Below are positions 42,072-53,636 of a stretch of 64,000 bases of DNA, in pieces. Numbering within the stretch: the first letter of the stretch is position 1; each line of letters starts with the position of its first letter. The stretch comes from Planctomycetota bacterium. GTDB lineage: Bacteria > Planctomycetota > Phycisphaerae > Phycisphaerales > SM1A02. The translations under genes and the position numbers were made by a program. Under the pieces are notes generated by a model, which did not search any database, was not told where the DNA came from, and was given only the letters and a program-made list of their open reading frames with translations. The DNA lies in NCBI GenBank assembly GCA_022566535.1, contig JADFIR010000004.1, forward strand, positions 1 to 64,000, given 5' to 3'.

Positions 42072-43073
42072 ATGACCAAAGATCAAATGATCGTCGTGGC
42101 CGGTGGAGGGGGGTTCATCGGGGGGCATCTCGTCGCCGACCTGCTTCGCCAAGGCTACACCAGCATCCGCTCGGTTGATATCAAGCCGTTCGCCCAGTGG
42201 CATCAGCGATTCGATGTGGTCGAGAACCTCCAGCTCGATCTCAAGGACAAGAGCAACTGCCTGGAGGCATGCGACGGTGCGGCTGAGGTGTATCAGCTGG
42301 CCGCCGACATGGGCGGGATGGGGTTCATCGAGGCCAACAAGGCCCTGTGCATGCTCTCGGTTCTGGTCAATACCCACATGCTCATCGCGGCCAAAGACAC
42401 GGGCGTGCAGCGCTTTTTCTATTCCTCGTCCGCCTGCGTCTACAACCAGGAGAAGCAGAAGAGCGAAGATGTCGTCGCCCTGAAAGAGGAGGACGCCTAT
42501 CCGGCCGACGCGGAGGACGGCTACGGCTGGGAGAAAATCTTCTCCGAGCGGATGTGCCGGCATTTCCGAGAAGACTTCGGCATCGTTACCCGTATGGCTC
42601 GCTACCACAACGTCTATGGCCCGCATGGCACATGGGAGGGTGGACGCGAAAAGGCTCCGGCCGCCATTTGCCGCAAGGTGATCCAGGCCAAGGTCGCCGG
42701 TCGCGATGAGATCGAGATCTGGGGCGACGGCCGGCAGACCCGCAGCTTCATGTACATCGACGACTGCCTCAAGGGCACTGACATGATCATGCGCAGCGAC
42801 GTTACCGAGCCGCTGAATCTAGGCTCCAACGAGCTGGTCACGATCAATCAGCTTGTGGACATCGTCCAGGAGATCGCCGACATCAAGCTCAAGCGTCAAT
42901 ACAACCTCAGCGCCCCCAAGGGCGTCAACGGGCGAAACAGTGACAACACGCAGATCAGGAAGTGCCTTGGCTGGGAGCCGAGCATTCGGTTGCGCGAGGG
43001 CATGGCCAAGACGTACGCCTGGATCTACGACGAATACATGGCCAAGTACGGCGCCAAGGCCCAGGCGGTGTGA
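42072..43073 (+). CDS. NAD-dependent epimerase/dehydratase (GDP-mannose 3,5-epimerase-like)
   Basis: A 333-residue extended short-chain dehydrogenase. NAD-binding GGGGFIGGHL at 11-20, the VYQLAADMGGMGFIEANK block and FFYSSSACVYNQE are particularly like GDP-mannose 3,5-epimerases; the catalytic pair is YGWEK (Tyr151, Lys155). NVYGPHGTWEGGREKAPAA and WGDGRQTRSFMYIDDC complete the substrate region. It makes a nucleotide sugar for surface polysaccharide. First gene of a three-gene cluster with a glycosyltransferase and an acetyltransferase. Confidence 0.92.
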   Translation: MTKDQMIVVAGGGGFIGGHLVADLLRQGYTSIRSVDIKPFAQWHQRFDVVENLQLDLKDKSNCLEACDGAAEVYQLAADMGGMGFIEANKALCMLSVLVNTHMLIAAKDTGVQRFFYSSSACVYNQEKQKSEDVVALKEEDAYPADAEDGYGWEKIFSERMCRHFREDFGIVTRMARYHNVYGPHGTWEGGREKAPAAICRKVIQAKVAGRDEIEIWGDGRQTRSFMYIDDCLKGTDMIMRSDVTEPLNLGSNELVTINQLVDIVQEIADIKLKRQYNLSAPKGVNGRNSDNTQIRKCLGWEPSIRLREGMAKTYAWIYDEYMAKYGAKAQAV

Positions 43074-43143
43074 GGTTGCCGGCGGCCGTTGCGGCCTCCA
43101 TGACCAGCGACCGTGCATGCTGCGATAGAAGTGTCATCCGCCC

Positions 43144-44400
43144 GTGCCCAGCGACTCGCCAACCAAGACCCTTCTGATTCTGAGCCAGGTCTACGTGCCG
43201 GACCATGCCAGCGTAGGGCAGCACATGGCCGACGCAGCGACCGAGATGGCTCGGCGCGGGTATCGCGTCGTGGTGCTCGCCGCCAACCGCGGCTACAACG
43301 ACCCGTCAATGAAATATCCGCCGAGCGAGGTTCTCGACGGCGTAGAGGTTCTCCGGATTCCGCTGTCGTCGTTCGGGAAGAAGTCGATTCCCATGCGACT
43401 GCTGGCGTCGGCGAGCTTCCTTATTCAATGCGTCCTGCGCGGCGTATTCACGCGACGCCTGGCGTGCGTGCTGGTCAGCACCTCGCCGCCGATGTGCTCC
43501 GCCGCTGCGCTGATCATCGCGGCGATACGAGGCGCTCGCGTCAAGTACTGGGTGATGGACCTCAACCCAGACCAGATGATCGCCATGGGCTGGATCAACG
43601 CGTCATCACCCATCGTCAAACTGTTCGATTGGTTCAACCGAATGGTCCTGCGCCGCGCCTCGGACATCATCACCCTCGACCGCTTCATGGCCGAGCGGGT
43701 GCTGCGCAAACTCGATGTCCGCGAGAAGCTGCATGTCATGCCGCCGTGGCCTCACGATGATCACCTCGAACCTGTCCGCCACGAAGACAACCCATTCCGC
43801 AAACAACACAACCTACAAGGCAAGTTCGTCATCATGTACAGCGGCAACCACAGCATCGTCCATCCTGTGACGACGCTGCTGGAGGCGGCGGTGCAACTCA
43901 AACACGAGCGACGCCTCGTGTTCATGTTCGTCGGCGGCGGTCTGGCCAAGATGGACGTCGAACGTACAATCCAACAGCACAACCCTGGCAACATCATCTC
44001 ACTGCCGTACCAGCCGCTGGCGGAGTTGAAGTACTCGCTGTCCGCGGCTGACGTACACGCCGTATCGGTCGGCACCAAGATGGTGGGCATCGTTCATCCC
44101 TGCAAGGTCTACGGGGCAATGGCGGCGGCCCGGCCGCTGCTGCTGCTGGGGCCGAGTCCTTGCCACGCCTCGGAGATTATTGAAAGAAATGAAATCGGGT
44201 GGCGCATCGTGCATGGCGATGTCGCGGGGGCGGTGGCGACGATCCGAACCATCCTCAGCACCGCGCCACAGAAGCTGGCAGAGATCGGCCGCCGAGCCCA
44301 AAGAATCGTCAGCACCCAGTTGAGCAAGGACCTCCTCTGTGGCAAGTTCTGCGATGTCCTGGAGAGCGAGGTGAACACCACCCATGCTTCGGCGGTATGA
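43144..44400 (+). CDS. Glycosyltransferase (GT4-like, GT-B fold)
   Basis: A 418-residue transferase. The N-terminal domain contains LILSQVYVPDHASVGQHMADAATEMARRGYRVVVLAA, as in WbuB-like GT4 enzymes. The C-terminal domain has FVIMYSGNHSIVHPVTTLLEA, RRLVFMFVGGG, IISLPYQPLAELKYSLSAADVHAV and the donor-site VHPCKVYGAMAAARPLLLLG with the catalytic acidic region SEIIERNEIG. GTG start. Its stop overlaps the next frame (ATGA at 44397). Acceptor and donor unknown. Confidence 0.92.
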   Translation: MPSDSPTKTLLILSQVYVPDHASVGQHMADAATEMARRGYRVVVLAANRGYNDPSMKYPPSEVLDGVEVLRIPLSSFGKKSIPMRLLASASFLIQCVLRGVFTRRLACVLVSTSPPMCSAAALIIAAIRGARVKYWVMDLNPDQMIAMGWINASSPIVKLFDWFNRMVLRRASDIITLDRFMAERVLRKLDVREKLHVMPPWPHDDHLEPVRHEDNPFRKQHNLQGKFVIMYSGNHSIVHPVTTLLEAAVQLKHERRLVFMFVGGGLAKMDVERTIQQHNPGNIISLPYQPLAELKYSLSAADVHAVSVGTKMVGIVHPCKVYGAMAAARPLLLLGPSPCHASEIIERNEIGWRIVHGDVAGAVATIRTILSTAPQKLAEIGRRAQRIVSTQLSKDLLCGKFCDVLESEVNTTHASAV

Positions 44401-44498
44401 GCCTCGACACTCCTCGTTGGCTCAAGGCCCCACACGGGTGGACCGACCGCGATCTTCGTCACGGATCGCGCACTGACCGCGCCGAAAGGGACGACTCG

Positions 44499-45089
44499 AT
44501 GTGCCCTGAAGATTCGCAATCGCCCGACGCAGCCCCAGGCCCTGAACCTCCAATGCAACTGCGGCCGGAGCCGAGCACCTGGTCATTCCAGGAGAAGCTC
44601 GGACGCGCGATCTGGATGCTACTGGGCAGACCCATCTTCCGCATCAGCTTCCACAATTGGCATCGCGTCCGCAGCGCGTTACTGCGGCTCTTCGGCGCCA
44701 GGATCGGCAAGGGCGTGTCGATTCGGCCGACGGTCAAGATCGAGATCCCATGGTTGCTCGACATCGACGACGGGGCGACCATCGGTGATTACGCGATTCT
44801 CTACAATCTCGGCAAGATCAAGATCGGCAAGCGGTCGATCATCAGCCAGTACGCCCACTTGTGTGCGGGCACTCATGACTACACGGTGCCCTCCTTCCCG
44901 CTGATCCGTGCTCCGATCACCATCGGCGACGATGTGTGGATCGGAGCCGACGCCTTCGTCGGGCCGGGAGTGCATGTCGGATCGCTCAGTGTGTTGGGCG
45001 CTCGATCCAGCGCGTACAAGGATCTGCCCCAAAGGCGAGTCTTCGTCGGCAACCCCGCCAGACCCATCAAGGACCGCGTGCTTCGATGA
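44499..45089 (+). CDS. WcaF-type acyltransferase (left-handed beta-helix)
   Basis: A 196-residue hexapeptide-repeat O-acetyltransferase. FQEKLGRAIWMLLGRPIFRISFHNWHRVRSALLRLFGARIGKGV leads into the helix turns IRPTVKIEIPWLLDIDDGATIGDYAILYNLGKIKIGKRSIISQYAHLCAGTHDY (His in GTHDY is the catalytic candidate) and the terminal PITIGDDVWIGADAFVGPGVHVG. It presumably acetylates the polysaccharide made by the two preceding genes. The ATG at 44499 has AAAGGGA at a fair distance and gives family length; an ATG at 44397 overlapping the upstream stop is the alternative (230 residues). Confidence 0.88.
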   Translation: MCPEDSQSPDAAPGPEPPMQLRPEPSTWSFQEKLGRAIWMLLGRPIFRISFHNWHRVRSALLRLFGARIGKGVSIRPTVKIEIPWLLDIDDGATIGDYAILYNLGKIKIGKRSIISQYAHLCAGTHDYTVPSFPLIRAPITIGDDVWIGADAFVGPGVHVGSLSVLGARSSAYKDLPQRRVFVGNPARPIKDRVLR

Positions 45090-45161
45090 CCCGCGACGCT
45101 GCCCGCTCGCGGGGCGCCACCTGCTTGCCAGTGCGGTGGGAGGCCCATACCGTTTGCGCCG

Positions 45162-46730
45162 ATGACGCTTCGAATCTATAACACGCTCACGAAGCGCCTG
45201 GAGGAGTTTGTGCCTCAGGACCCCCCGGGCAGGCGGGTGACGTTCTACAGCTGCGGCCCGACGGTCTACGACTACGCCCACATCGGGAACTTCCGTTCGT
45301 TCCTCAACGCCGACCTGCTGCGCCGCACGCTGGAGTTGCTCGACTACGACGTGATTCACGTGATGAACATGACCGATGTCGGCCACATGACCGAGGACTC
45401 GGCCACGGACGGTGCGGGCGAAGACCGGATGCAGGTCGCGCGCAGGCGCCTGCTGGACGCGAAGAAGGCCGGCACATTGCCGCCCGACGCCAAGGACATC
45501 GACCCCAACGATCCCTATCGAATAGCCGACTTTTACGTCGAGGCGTTTCTCAAAGACGCCCGCTTGCTCGGTCTGACCGTCGCTGCGGAGGCCCGGCAAC
45601 GCCCCGAGCTGATGCCCCGACCCACTCAATACATCCCGCCGATGATCGAACTGGTGAAGACGCTGTTGGACAAGGCCCACGCCTACGTCGCAGACGACGG
45701 GACGGTGTATTTTGATGTACGGTCGTTCGCCGACTATGGCCGTCTGAGCGGTAATACCCTCGAATCGCTACGAGAGGCCGCCGGCGGCCGAATCAACGAA
45801 GCGCACCAGGCCGCCAAGCGGCACCCGGCCGACTTCCTTCTCTGGAAACCTGATCCGCACCATCTGATGCGCTGGCCGAGCCCATGGGGCGAAGGATATC
45901 CGGGCTGGCACCTGGAGTGCTCGGTCATGGCCATGAGCCTGCTGGGGCAGGGTACGGACGGCGTCATCGACATCCACTCCGGCGGCGAAGACAACATCTT
46001 CCCCCATCACGAATGTGAGCTCGCCCAGACCCGCGGCGCCACCGGCCAGCCCTACTTCGCGCGGTACTGGTTTCACACTCGCCACCTCGTCGTCGAAGGC
46101 GAGAAGATGGCCAAGAGCAAAGGCAACTTCTTCACCGTCGGCGAACTCCTGGCCAAGGGAGCCTCGCCGGCGGCGATCCGCCTGGAGCTGACGAAAACGC
46201 ATTATCGCTCCAATGCGAACTTCACTATGCAGGGGCTTCGCGACTCCCAACGCCTCATCGACCGGTGGGCCCGGCTCCAAGCGTGGCTGGAGGTCAACCA
46301 AGACGTGGGAATCCACGGCCGGGCGCTGCTGTGCGACGCGCTGGATGAGTTCACGGAATCACTATGCGATGACCTCAACGTCGCTGGGGCCATTGGCATA
46401 CTCAACGAAGCCATCGGGCAGTACTCGATCGGCTCCGACGGGCCCGGGTCGCCAGCCGCCAAGGGCGATCGACCGCCCCATTCCAGCGAGCTGCAAGCGC
46501 TGCGGACCATGTTGCGCGTGCTGGGGGTGCTCGATCTGGAGCGCGAGAGTTCCACCGCCGGCGGGGCAGTTGATAAGCGCTTGATCGTGTCGAAGATCGC
46601 CGAGCGAAATGCGGCCCGGGCCGCGAAGGACTGGTCCGCCTCTGATCTCATTCGAGACGAGCTGGCCGAGTTGGGCATCGCCGTGAAGGACGGCCCTGAC
46701 GGCACGACCTGGTCGCGGATTGTGCGGTAA
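45162..46730 (+). CDS. cysS: Cysteine--tRNA ligase
   Basis: A 522-residue class I synthetase. The zinc cysteine and HIGH equivalent are in FYSCGPTVYDYAHIGNFRSF, then WHLECSVMAMSLLG and GGEDNIFPHHECELAQ supply zinc ligands and substrate contacts; the KMSKS equivalent is KMAKSKGNFF. The DALR and C-terminal domain (KLIDRWARLQ-like to IRDELAELGIAVKDGPDGTTW) is complete. Slightly longer than average owing to an insertion near residues 85-110. Monocistronic or leading the coaE gene. Confidence 0.96.
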   Translation: MTLRIYNTLTKRLEEFVPQDPPGRRVTFYSCGPTVYDYAHIGNFRSFLNADLLRRTLELLDYDVIHVMNMTDVGHMTEDSATDGAGEDRMQVARRRLLDAKKAGTLPPDAKDIDPNDPYRIADFYVEAFLKDARLLGLTVAAEARQRPELMPRPTQYIPPMIELVKTLLDKAHAYVADDGTVYFDVRSFADYGRLSGNTLESLREAAGGRINEAHQAAKRHPADFLLWKPDPHHLMRWPSPWGEGYPGWHLECSVMAMSLLGQGTDGVIDIHSGGEDNIFPHHECELAQTRGATGQPYFARYWFHTRHLVVEGEKMAKSKGNFFTVGELLAKGASPAAIRLELTKTHYRSNANFTMQGLRDSQRLIDRWARLQAWLEVNQDVGIHGRALLCDALDEFTESLCDDLNVAGAIGILNEAIGQYSIGSDGPGSPAAKGDRPPHSSELQALRTMLRVLGVLDLERESSTAGGAVDKRLIVSKIAERNAARAAKDWSASDLIRDELAELGIAVKDGPDGTTWSRIVR

Positions 46731-46731
46731 A

Positions 46732-46780
46732 CAGAGCCGCGGTGTGTCGCCGCGGACCGCTCCGTCACGGGGCGGCTCTG
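46732..46780 (+). terminator. Stem-loop after cysS
   Basis: Arms CAGAGCCGC (46732-46740) and GCGGCTCTG (46772-46780) are exact complements nine bases long, with an inner GC-rich stem. It begins 2 bases after the cysS stop. There is no T-run, so it may be a processing or Rho-type boundary rather than an intrinsic terminator. Confidence 0.5.
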
Positions 46781-46810
46781 ATCCCTTGAAGTCTCACGAC
46801 GGATCCCCAT

Positions 46811-47425
46811 ATGCCCGGCGGACGCAGACCCGTCATCGGCCTGGCCGGCGGCATCGGAGCAGGAAAGAGCACCGTCGCCCGGATGCTCGCCGACCTCGGT
46901 TGCGTGGTGGCCGACTCCGATGTCCTGGCCAGGCAGGCTCTGGGGGACCCAGCGGTCCGCGATGCGCTGCTGCGCTGGTGGGGACCGCAGGTGCTCAGTG
47001 ATTCCGGGCAGATCGACCGTGCCGCTGTGGCACGAATCGTCTTTGCTCGTCCCGACGAGCGACGACGCCTAGAATCGGTCGTTCATCCGTGGGTCGAATC
47101 GCGACGCCGAGCACTCTTCCAGCGGGCGCCCCGGGACGCGCCGGCCTTGGTGATCGATGCCCCGTTGCTCTTCGAAGCCGGGGTGGACAGGGCATGCGAT
47201 GCGGTGGTCTTCGTCGAGGCGGACCGCGACACGCGTGTCCGGCGGCTTGCCGAGTCGCGGGGGTGGGACGAGCAGGAGCTGTCCAAGAGAGAAGATTTGC
47301 AACGACCGCTTGACGAGAAGCAGGCAAGAGCCGATTATGTGATTAGCAACACCGGCGACCTGGATGCACTGACCGAGCAGGTCCGCCGTACCTTGAGCGA
47401 AATTGTTCAACCCCACCGGAGCTGA
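46811..47425 (+). CDS. coaE: Dephospho-CoA kinase
   Basis: A 204-residue kinase for the last step of coenzyme A synthesis. P-loop GLAGGIGAGKSTVARMLADLG, then VVADSDVLARQAL with the catalytic Asp, HPWVESRRR, ALVIDAPLLFEAG and the lid R-rich segment. All are standard. It lies 80 bases after cysS and about 250 before rho, an order found in several bacteria. Confidence 0.95.
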   Translation: MPGGRRPVIGLAGGIGAGKSTVARMLADLGCVVADSDVLARQALGDPAVRDALLRWWGPQVLSDSGQIDRAAVARIVFARPDERRRLESVVHPWVESRRRALFQRAPRDAPALVIDAPLLFEAGVDRACDAVVFVEADRDTRVRRLAESRGWDEQELSKREDLQRPLDEKQARADYVISNTGDLDALTEQVRRTLSEIVQPHRS

Positions 47426-47674
47426 TGCGTTCGTTTCGCGGTGGGTGAGCGGGCGAACGGGTTGATTGACGGCTCGAAGGGCCGATCGCAGTCGCGATCT
47501 GGTTGTCGCCAATAGTTCAAGCACCGTCGCCGCATTCGTGCATTGAAATCCCTCCCGGAACGACCCGAACCACGCACCTTCGTCTTGGCCTGGACGATTC
47601 CCCCACCAGCCATGCGCGCAGACCAACAGCCCTCGATGCGGCGCGCCGTTGATAGCAAGGAGTAGACCGCAACT
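47426..47674. other. Leader region of rho
   Basis: About 250 bases with no gene. rho genes are often autoregulated in the leader, but I see no strong structure here. AGCAAGGAGTAG lies 12-23 bases before the rho ATG. Confidence 0.35.
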
Positions 47675-49102
<1,428 letters not shown>

Positions 49103-49264
49103 ACGGCGATGGAATGGGGGCCTCCGCACGTCTAGCCAGTCGCTGCACCCCTTGTGGGCACTTCTGCGTATTCTCTTGAGTGGCTGGACCGTCCGCGCTC
49201 GCGGCCTATGCTGTGGCAGAGCCCTTGCAAGGCTGATCTTACGATGCTAACAAGGAGCATCGCC

Positions 49265-50152
49265 ATGAACGCTCGCCGTGGCTTCACCCTGACCGAACTC
49301 ATGGTCGTCATCGGGATCATCGTTGTCCTGCTCGGCCTGCTGCTCCCGGCGCTCGCCGGCGTCTTCAGCAGCGGCCTGATGACCAAATCCATGTCCAACA
49401 TGCGACAGATCGGCCAGTGGATGAGGATGTATTCCTCGGACAACCGTGAGTTTATTGTGCCCAGCCAGTTCAACTACGAGGACAGCTCCTATCGAGGCAA
49501 GGTCCGCTCCGCGCTCGCCCCTCCGCTGGGCGACCAGCACAAGGGAACGTGGACGGACATCCTCTGGACGGTCTTCGAGGGCGGCGTCTTTCCCGAGACG
49601 CAGATGGACTCGGGATACGACTACCGCTTCGACTCGCCGGATCAGGCGCTGTACGACCGGCTCGGAGGCGACCTGGAGAATCCCTTCCGCTCCGCCGCGC
49701 TCAACAAACGCAACGCCCTCGGCGGCAGTGGCCCCGGGCCGTTCGGTAGCCCCGGCCCCACGCCGTTCGGCTCGGGCGCGCAGGAGATCGGTCAGCCCGG
49801 ATATTTCGCCGCCAATAATTTCTTCAACGCCGATCAAGAGGTTGATTCCGAAGCCAGGTTCTACGCCACCGGGCAGATCAAGGCCCCGGAACGGTCGATG
49901 TATCTCGTGGATTCGGTCGCGGGAGAGGTCATCGAGGACGAACCTGAGCCGTTTCAGGCGGATACGCCGACGCTGGAGGTGGATTTCCGCTACTCGGGCG
50001 TTTGCCTTATGCTGTTCCTGGACGGGCACGTGGCCACGCAGGGCCGGTGGGAGGACTTGGATGACTTGGAGCTGACCACGACTCCAGATGGCCAGCCGAC
50101 CCGAGGCGACCGCGTCCGAGTGCGAAATCTGACCAGCAACCAGGTGCCCTAG
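49265..50152 (+). CDS. Type II secretion/type IV pilin-like protein
   Basis: A 295-residue pseudopilin. MNARRGFTLTELMVVIGIIVVLLGLLLPALA is a class III signal: cleavage after Gly6 leaves N-methylphenylalanine and Glu at +5. The rest resembles planctomycete H-X9-DG/DUF1559-like pilins (SNMRQIGQWMRMYSSDNREFIVP, RYSGVCLMLFLDGHVATQGRW). AAGGAG seven bases upstream fixes the ATG at 49265. No secretion genes are adjacent, as is common for this expanded family. Confidence 0.9.
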   Translation: MNARRGFTLTELMVVIGIIVVLLGLLLPALAGVFSSGLMTKSMSNMRQIGQWMRMYSSDNREFIVPSQFNYEDSSYRGKVRSALAPPLGDQHKGTWTDILWTVFEGGVFPETQMDSGYDYRFDSPDQALYDRLGGDLENPFRSAALNKRNALGGSGPGPFGSPGPTPFGSGAQEIGQPGYFAANNFFNADQEVDSEARFYATGQIKAPERSMYLVDSVAGEVIEDEPEPFQADTPTLEVDFRYSGVCLMLFLDGHVATQGRWEDLDDLELTTTPDGQPTRGDRVRVRNLTSNQVP

Positions 50153-50238
50153 GTCTGGCGAGGGTTGCTGGTCAGCTTCTCGCAACATTCTCTGACTGAG
50201 CCCTTGCCAGGACCGCCGAAGCGGCTAGACTTGGACTT

Positions 50239-50263
50239 CCGTCCCGTCTTCGGGACGGTTTTT
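50239..50263 (+). terminator. Rho-independent terminator
   Basis: Perfect 8-bp stem CCGTCCCG/CGGGACGG with loop TCTT, followed by five T. It ends transcription from the pseudopilin gene before tRNA-Thr. Confidence 0.85.
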
Positions 50264-50309
50264 CGTCGCAGGGGGGCTGGATCGTGCCTGGGCTCCAGGC
50301 CGCCGACAG

Positions 50310-50381
50310 GCCACCGTAGCTCAGTGGTAGAGCACACCCTTGGTAAGGGTGAGGTCATGGGTTCAAGTCCCATCGGTGGCT
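50310..50381 (+). tRNA. tRNA-Thr (anticodon GGT)
   Basis: A full 72-base cloverleaf: acceptor GCCACCG/CGGTGGC with T discriminator, D arm GCTC-AGTGGTA-GAGC, anticodon arm CACCC-TTGGTAA-GGGTG, variable AGGTC, T arm ATGGG-TTCAAGT-CCCAT. CCA is not encoded. It precedes tuf by about 145 bases, as in many bacteria. Confidence 0.97.
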
Positions 50382-50525
50382 TGACGCGGGGCGCCTGATG
50401 GGAGACCCCGCCTGCTTTCCGCACGCCGGATCGAGCGTGGAAAATCCACGCGCGACTGATTTCCAATACGATGGCGGGAAATGTCGCAACGACTCCGCCC
50501 AACGACTTGATGGAGACCGCCGAAA

Positions 50526-51725
<1,200 letters not shown>

Positions 51726-51814
51726 CGGTTAGCTTTCAGCGACCAGCTTCTGGCCTCGTCGCTGATGGCGAGCGTCTAGTGAGACCAACGAATCACCGCT
51801 AAAGGCTCAATACC

Positions 51815-52000
51815 ATGGCCAAGGGCAAGAGATCTACAGACCGCGAATACGTCTGGCTCCAGTGCACCGAGACAAAAGACCTGAACTACCGCACGAGCCT
51901 CCGCGTCAAAGGGGGCATCCCCGAAAAGATGAAAGCCGGGCTGCAGAAATACAGCCCACGGCTACGCAAGCATACATTGCATAAGATCAAGCGTAAGTAG
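51815..52000 (+). CDS. rpmG: 50S ribosomal protein L33, zinc-free form
   Basis: A 61-residue ribosomal protein (YVWLQCTETKDLNYRTSLR to KHTLHKIKRK). It keeps one cysteine, but the second CxxC found in zinc-binding L33 is replaced by SPRL, so it is the C-minus type. Position between tuf and secE is the conventional one. Confidence 0.95.
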   Translation: MAKGKRSTDREYVWLQCTETKDLNYRTSLRVKGGIPEKMKAGLQKYSPRLRKHTLHKIKRK

Positions 52001-52080
52001 ATTTGGGTCAACGTGGAGTAGAGATCGGGGCACGTTCCCGCAGACCGAGCAACACACTTACGCAAAGGATATTCGCGCAT

Positions 52081-52155
<75 letters not shown>

Positions 52156-52213
52156 TTGCCTGGGTTTGCCCGCCGCCGCAACGACGCCTGAAGGAAGCTT
52201 CCACTGAAGTGCC

Positions 52214-52624
52214 ATGGTCATCTATAAGAAGGGACAAGGCTACTGGACGAGGATGATGTCGGCGATCGCGCTGGGCATGCTCGCGCTGATGGGCGCGGCT
52301 TGGCTTTGGGACAATCTGAAGAACGCCCGCATCGCCGGTTTCGAGCCGATCTACACGCAGACGGTGGCCTTCGTGCTCGTGTGCGCCAGCGCGGCCTGGT
52401 TGGGATACTACCTCATTGGTCGCAAGCCGAAGGTCGTGGACTTTCTCATCGCCACCGAAGGCGAGATGAAAAAAGTCAATTGGTCCACTCGCCGGGAAAT
52501 CAGAGGATCGACGATCGTGGTGATCGGCCTCACATTCGTCATCGCGTTGATCATCTCCTTCCTGGATTACCTGGTTTACGCCCCATTGTTCACGTGGGCC
52601 AAGATTCTCGAGGCGGCCGGATGA
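52214..52624 (+). CDS. secE: Preprotein translocase subunit SecE
   Basis: A 136-residue SecE. Two N-terminal TM helices (IALGMLALMGAAWLW, TVAFVLVCASAAWLGYYLI) are followed by the conserved amphipathic segment EGEMKKVNWSTRREIRGSTIVVI and the third TM helix. The three-helix form matches longer SecE proteins. It starts about 58 bases after tRNA-Trp and 21 bases before nusG. Confidence 0.95.
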   Translation: MVIYKKGQGYWTRMMSAIALGMLALMGAAWLWDNLKNARIAGFEPIYTQTVAFVLVCASAAWLGYYLIGRKPKVVDFLIATEGEMKKVNWSTRREIRGSTIVVIGLTFVIALIISFLDYLVYAPLFTWAKILEAAG

Positions 52625-52645
52625 CCACCCTGCTGCCACGCCATC

Positions 52646-53551
52646 ATGAGCGATTCATCATCATCCAACGTCCCCGACACCGACCCGCAGGAGCCGGGCA
52701 TGTCTGATACCGCCGGGGCCACCAAGCCCGATCTCAACCGTGAGGAGTCCGGCGATCCAGCCGGTAGCGTGAAGCACCACACCACCCCTGCCGCGGAGGC
52801 TGCCTCCTCGACGCAAACAGGCTCGGAGGTCACGACACTCCGTGGCGCCGGAGTCGCCACCTCCAAACCGGCTCCGCCCTCCTCGAAGAAGGGCCGCCGC
52901 CAAGACTCCTCGTCCCAACCGGCGACCGACACAAAGACCACCGACCAAGGCGAGGAGGAAGCACCCTTCGATCCTGCCGCAGACCTACCCATGTACCGCG
53001 AGGGAATGGACTGGTTTGTCCTTCGCGTGGCGTCGAACAAGGAGAATTACGTCCGCGAGACGCTGTTGCGCAAAGTGCAGATTGAGGGGCTGGAGGAGCG
53101 CGTGGGGCGAATCATGGTCCCCACCGAGAAGACCAAGACCCTCAAGGGCGGCAAGACCCGCATCACCGAGACCAAGCTCTATCCCGGCTACATCTTCGTC
53201 GAGATGCAGTTGGAATCCGATGGGCGAATTCCCCAGGACGTGTTCTTCCTCATCAAAGAGACCACCGGGGTGGGCGATTTCGTGGGTACCGCCGGCCGGC
53301 CGACACCCATGAAGAAACATGAAGTCGAGAAGATGCTCTTTGATTCACGCCGCCCGGAGGAAACCCCCACGGTCAAGATGGAGTTCGTCCCCGGCGACTT
53401 CGTCATCATCAAGGAAGGGCCGTTCCAGAACTACGAGGGCAGTGTGGACGAGGTGCTGCCTGACAAGGGCCTGGTCCGTGTGCTAGTGAGCATCTTCGGG
53501 CGGCAAGCCCCCATCGAGCTGGAGTACTGGCAAATCCAAAAGGTGGAATGA
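52646..53551 (+). CDS. nusG: Transcription antitermination factor NusG with long N-terminal extension
   Basis: A 301-residue protein. Residues 1-115 are a disordered Ser/Thr/Pro/Glu-rich extension. The NGN domain starts DWFVLRVASNKENYVRETLLRKV and includes KLYPGYIFVEMQLE and TTGVGDFVGTAGRPTPMK; the KOW domain is FVPGDFVIIKEGPFQNYEGSVDEV and the end is PIELEYWQIQKVE. Typical NusG is about 180 residues, so the extension is the unusual part. An internal in-frame ATG at 52700 exists, but the first one is coupled to secE by a gap of only 21 bases. Confidence 0.95.
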   Translation: MSDSSSSNVPDTDPQEPGMSDTAGATKPDLNREESGDPAGSVKHHTTPAAEAASSTQTGSEVTTLRGAGVATSKPAPPSSKKGRRQDSSSQPATDTKTTDQGEEEAPFDPAADLPMYREGMDWFVLRVASNKENYVRETLLRKVQIEGLEERVGRIMVPTEKTKTLKGGKTRITETKLYPGYIFVEMQLESDGRIPQDVFFLIKETTGVGDFVGTAGRPTPMKKHEVEKMLFDSRRPEETPTVKMEFVPGDFVIIKEGPFQNYEGSVDEVLPDKGLVRVLVSIFGRQAPIELEYWQIQKVE

Positions 53552-53586
53552 GCGGCGCCGGCCCGGCGTTCGCACTCGCGCGCAGG

Positions 53587-53602
53587 CCGCTTGCGGCTTC
53601 GC
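53587..53602 (+). repeat. CCGCTTGCGGCTTCGC repeat after nusG
   Basis: An exact copy of the 16-mer found in mnmE, 35 bases after the nusG stop and next to the convergent end of the gene at 53637. Confidence 0.7.
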
Positions 53603-53636
53603 GACGACCTCCAAGCGCCGCCGGCCACACCCCCGT

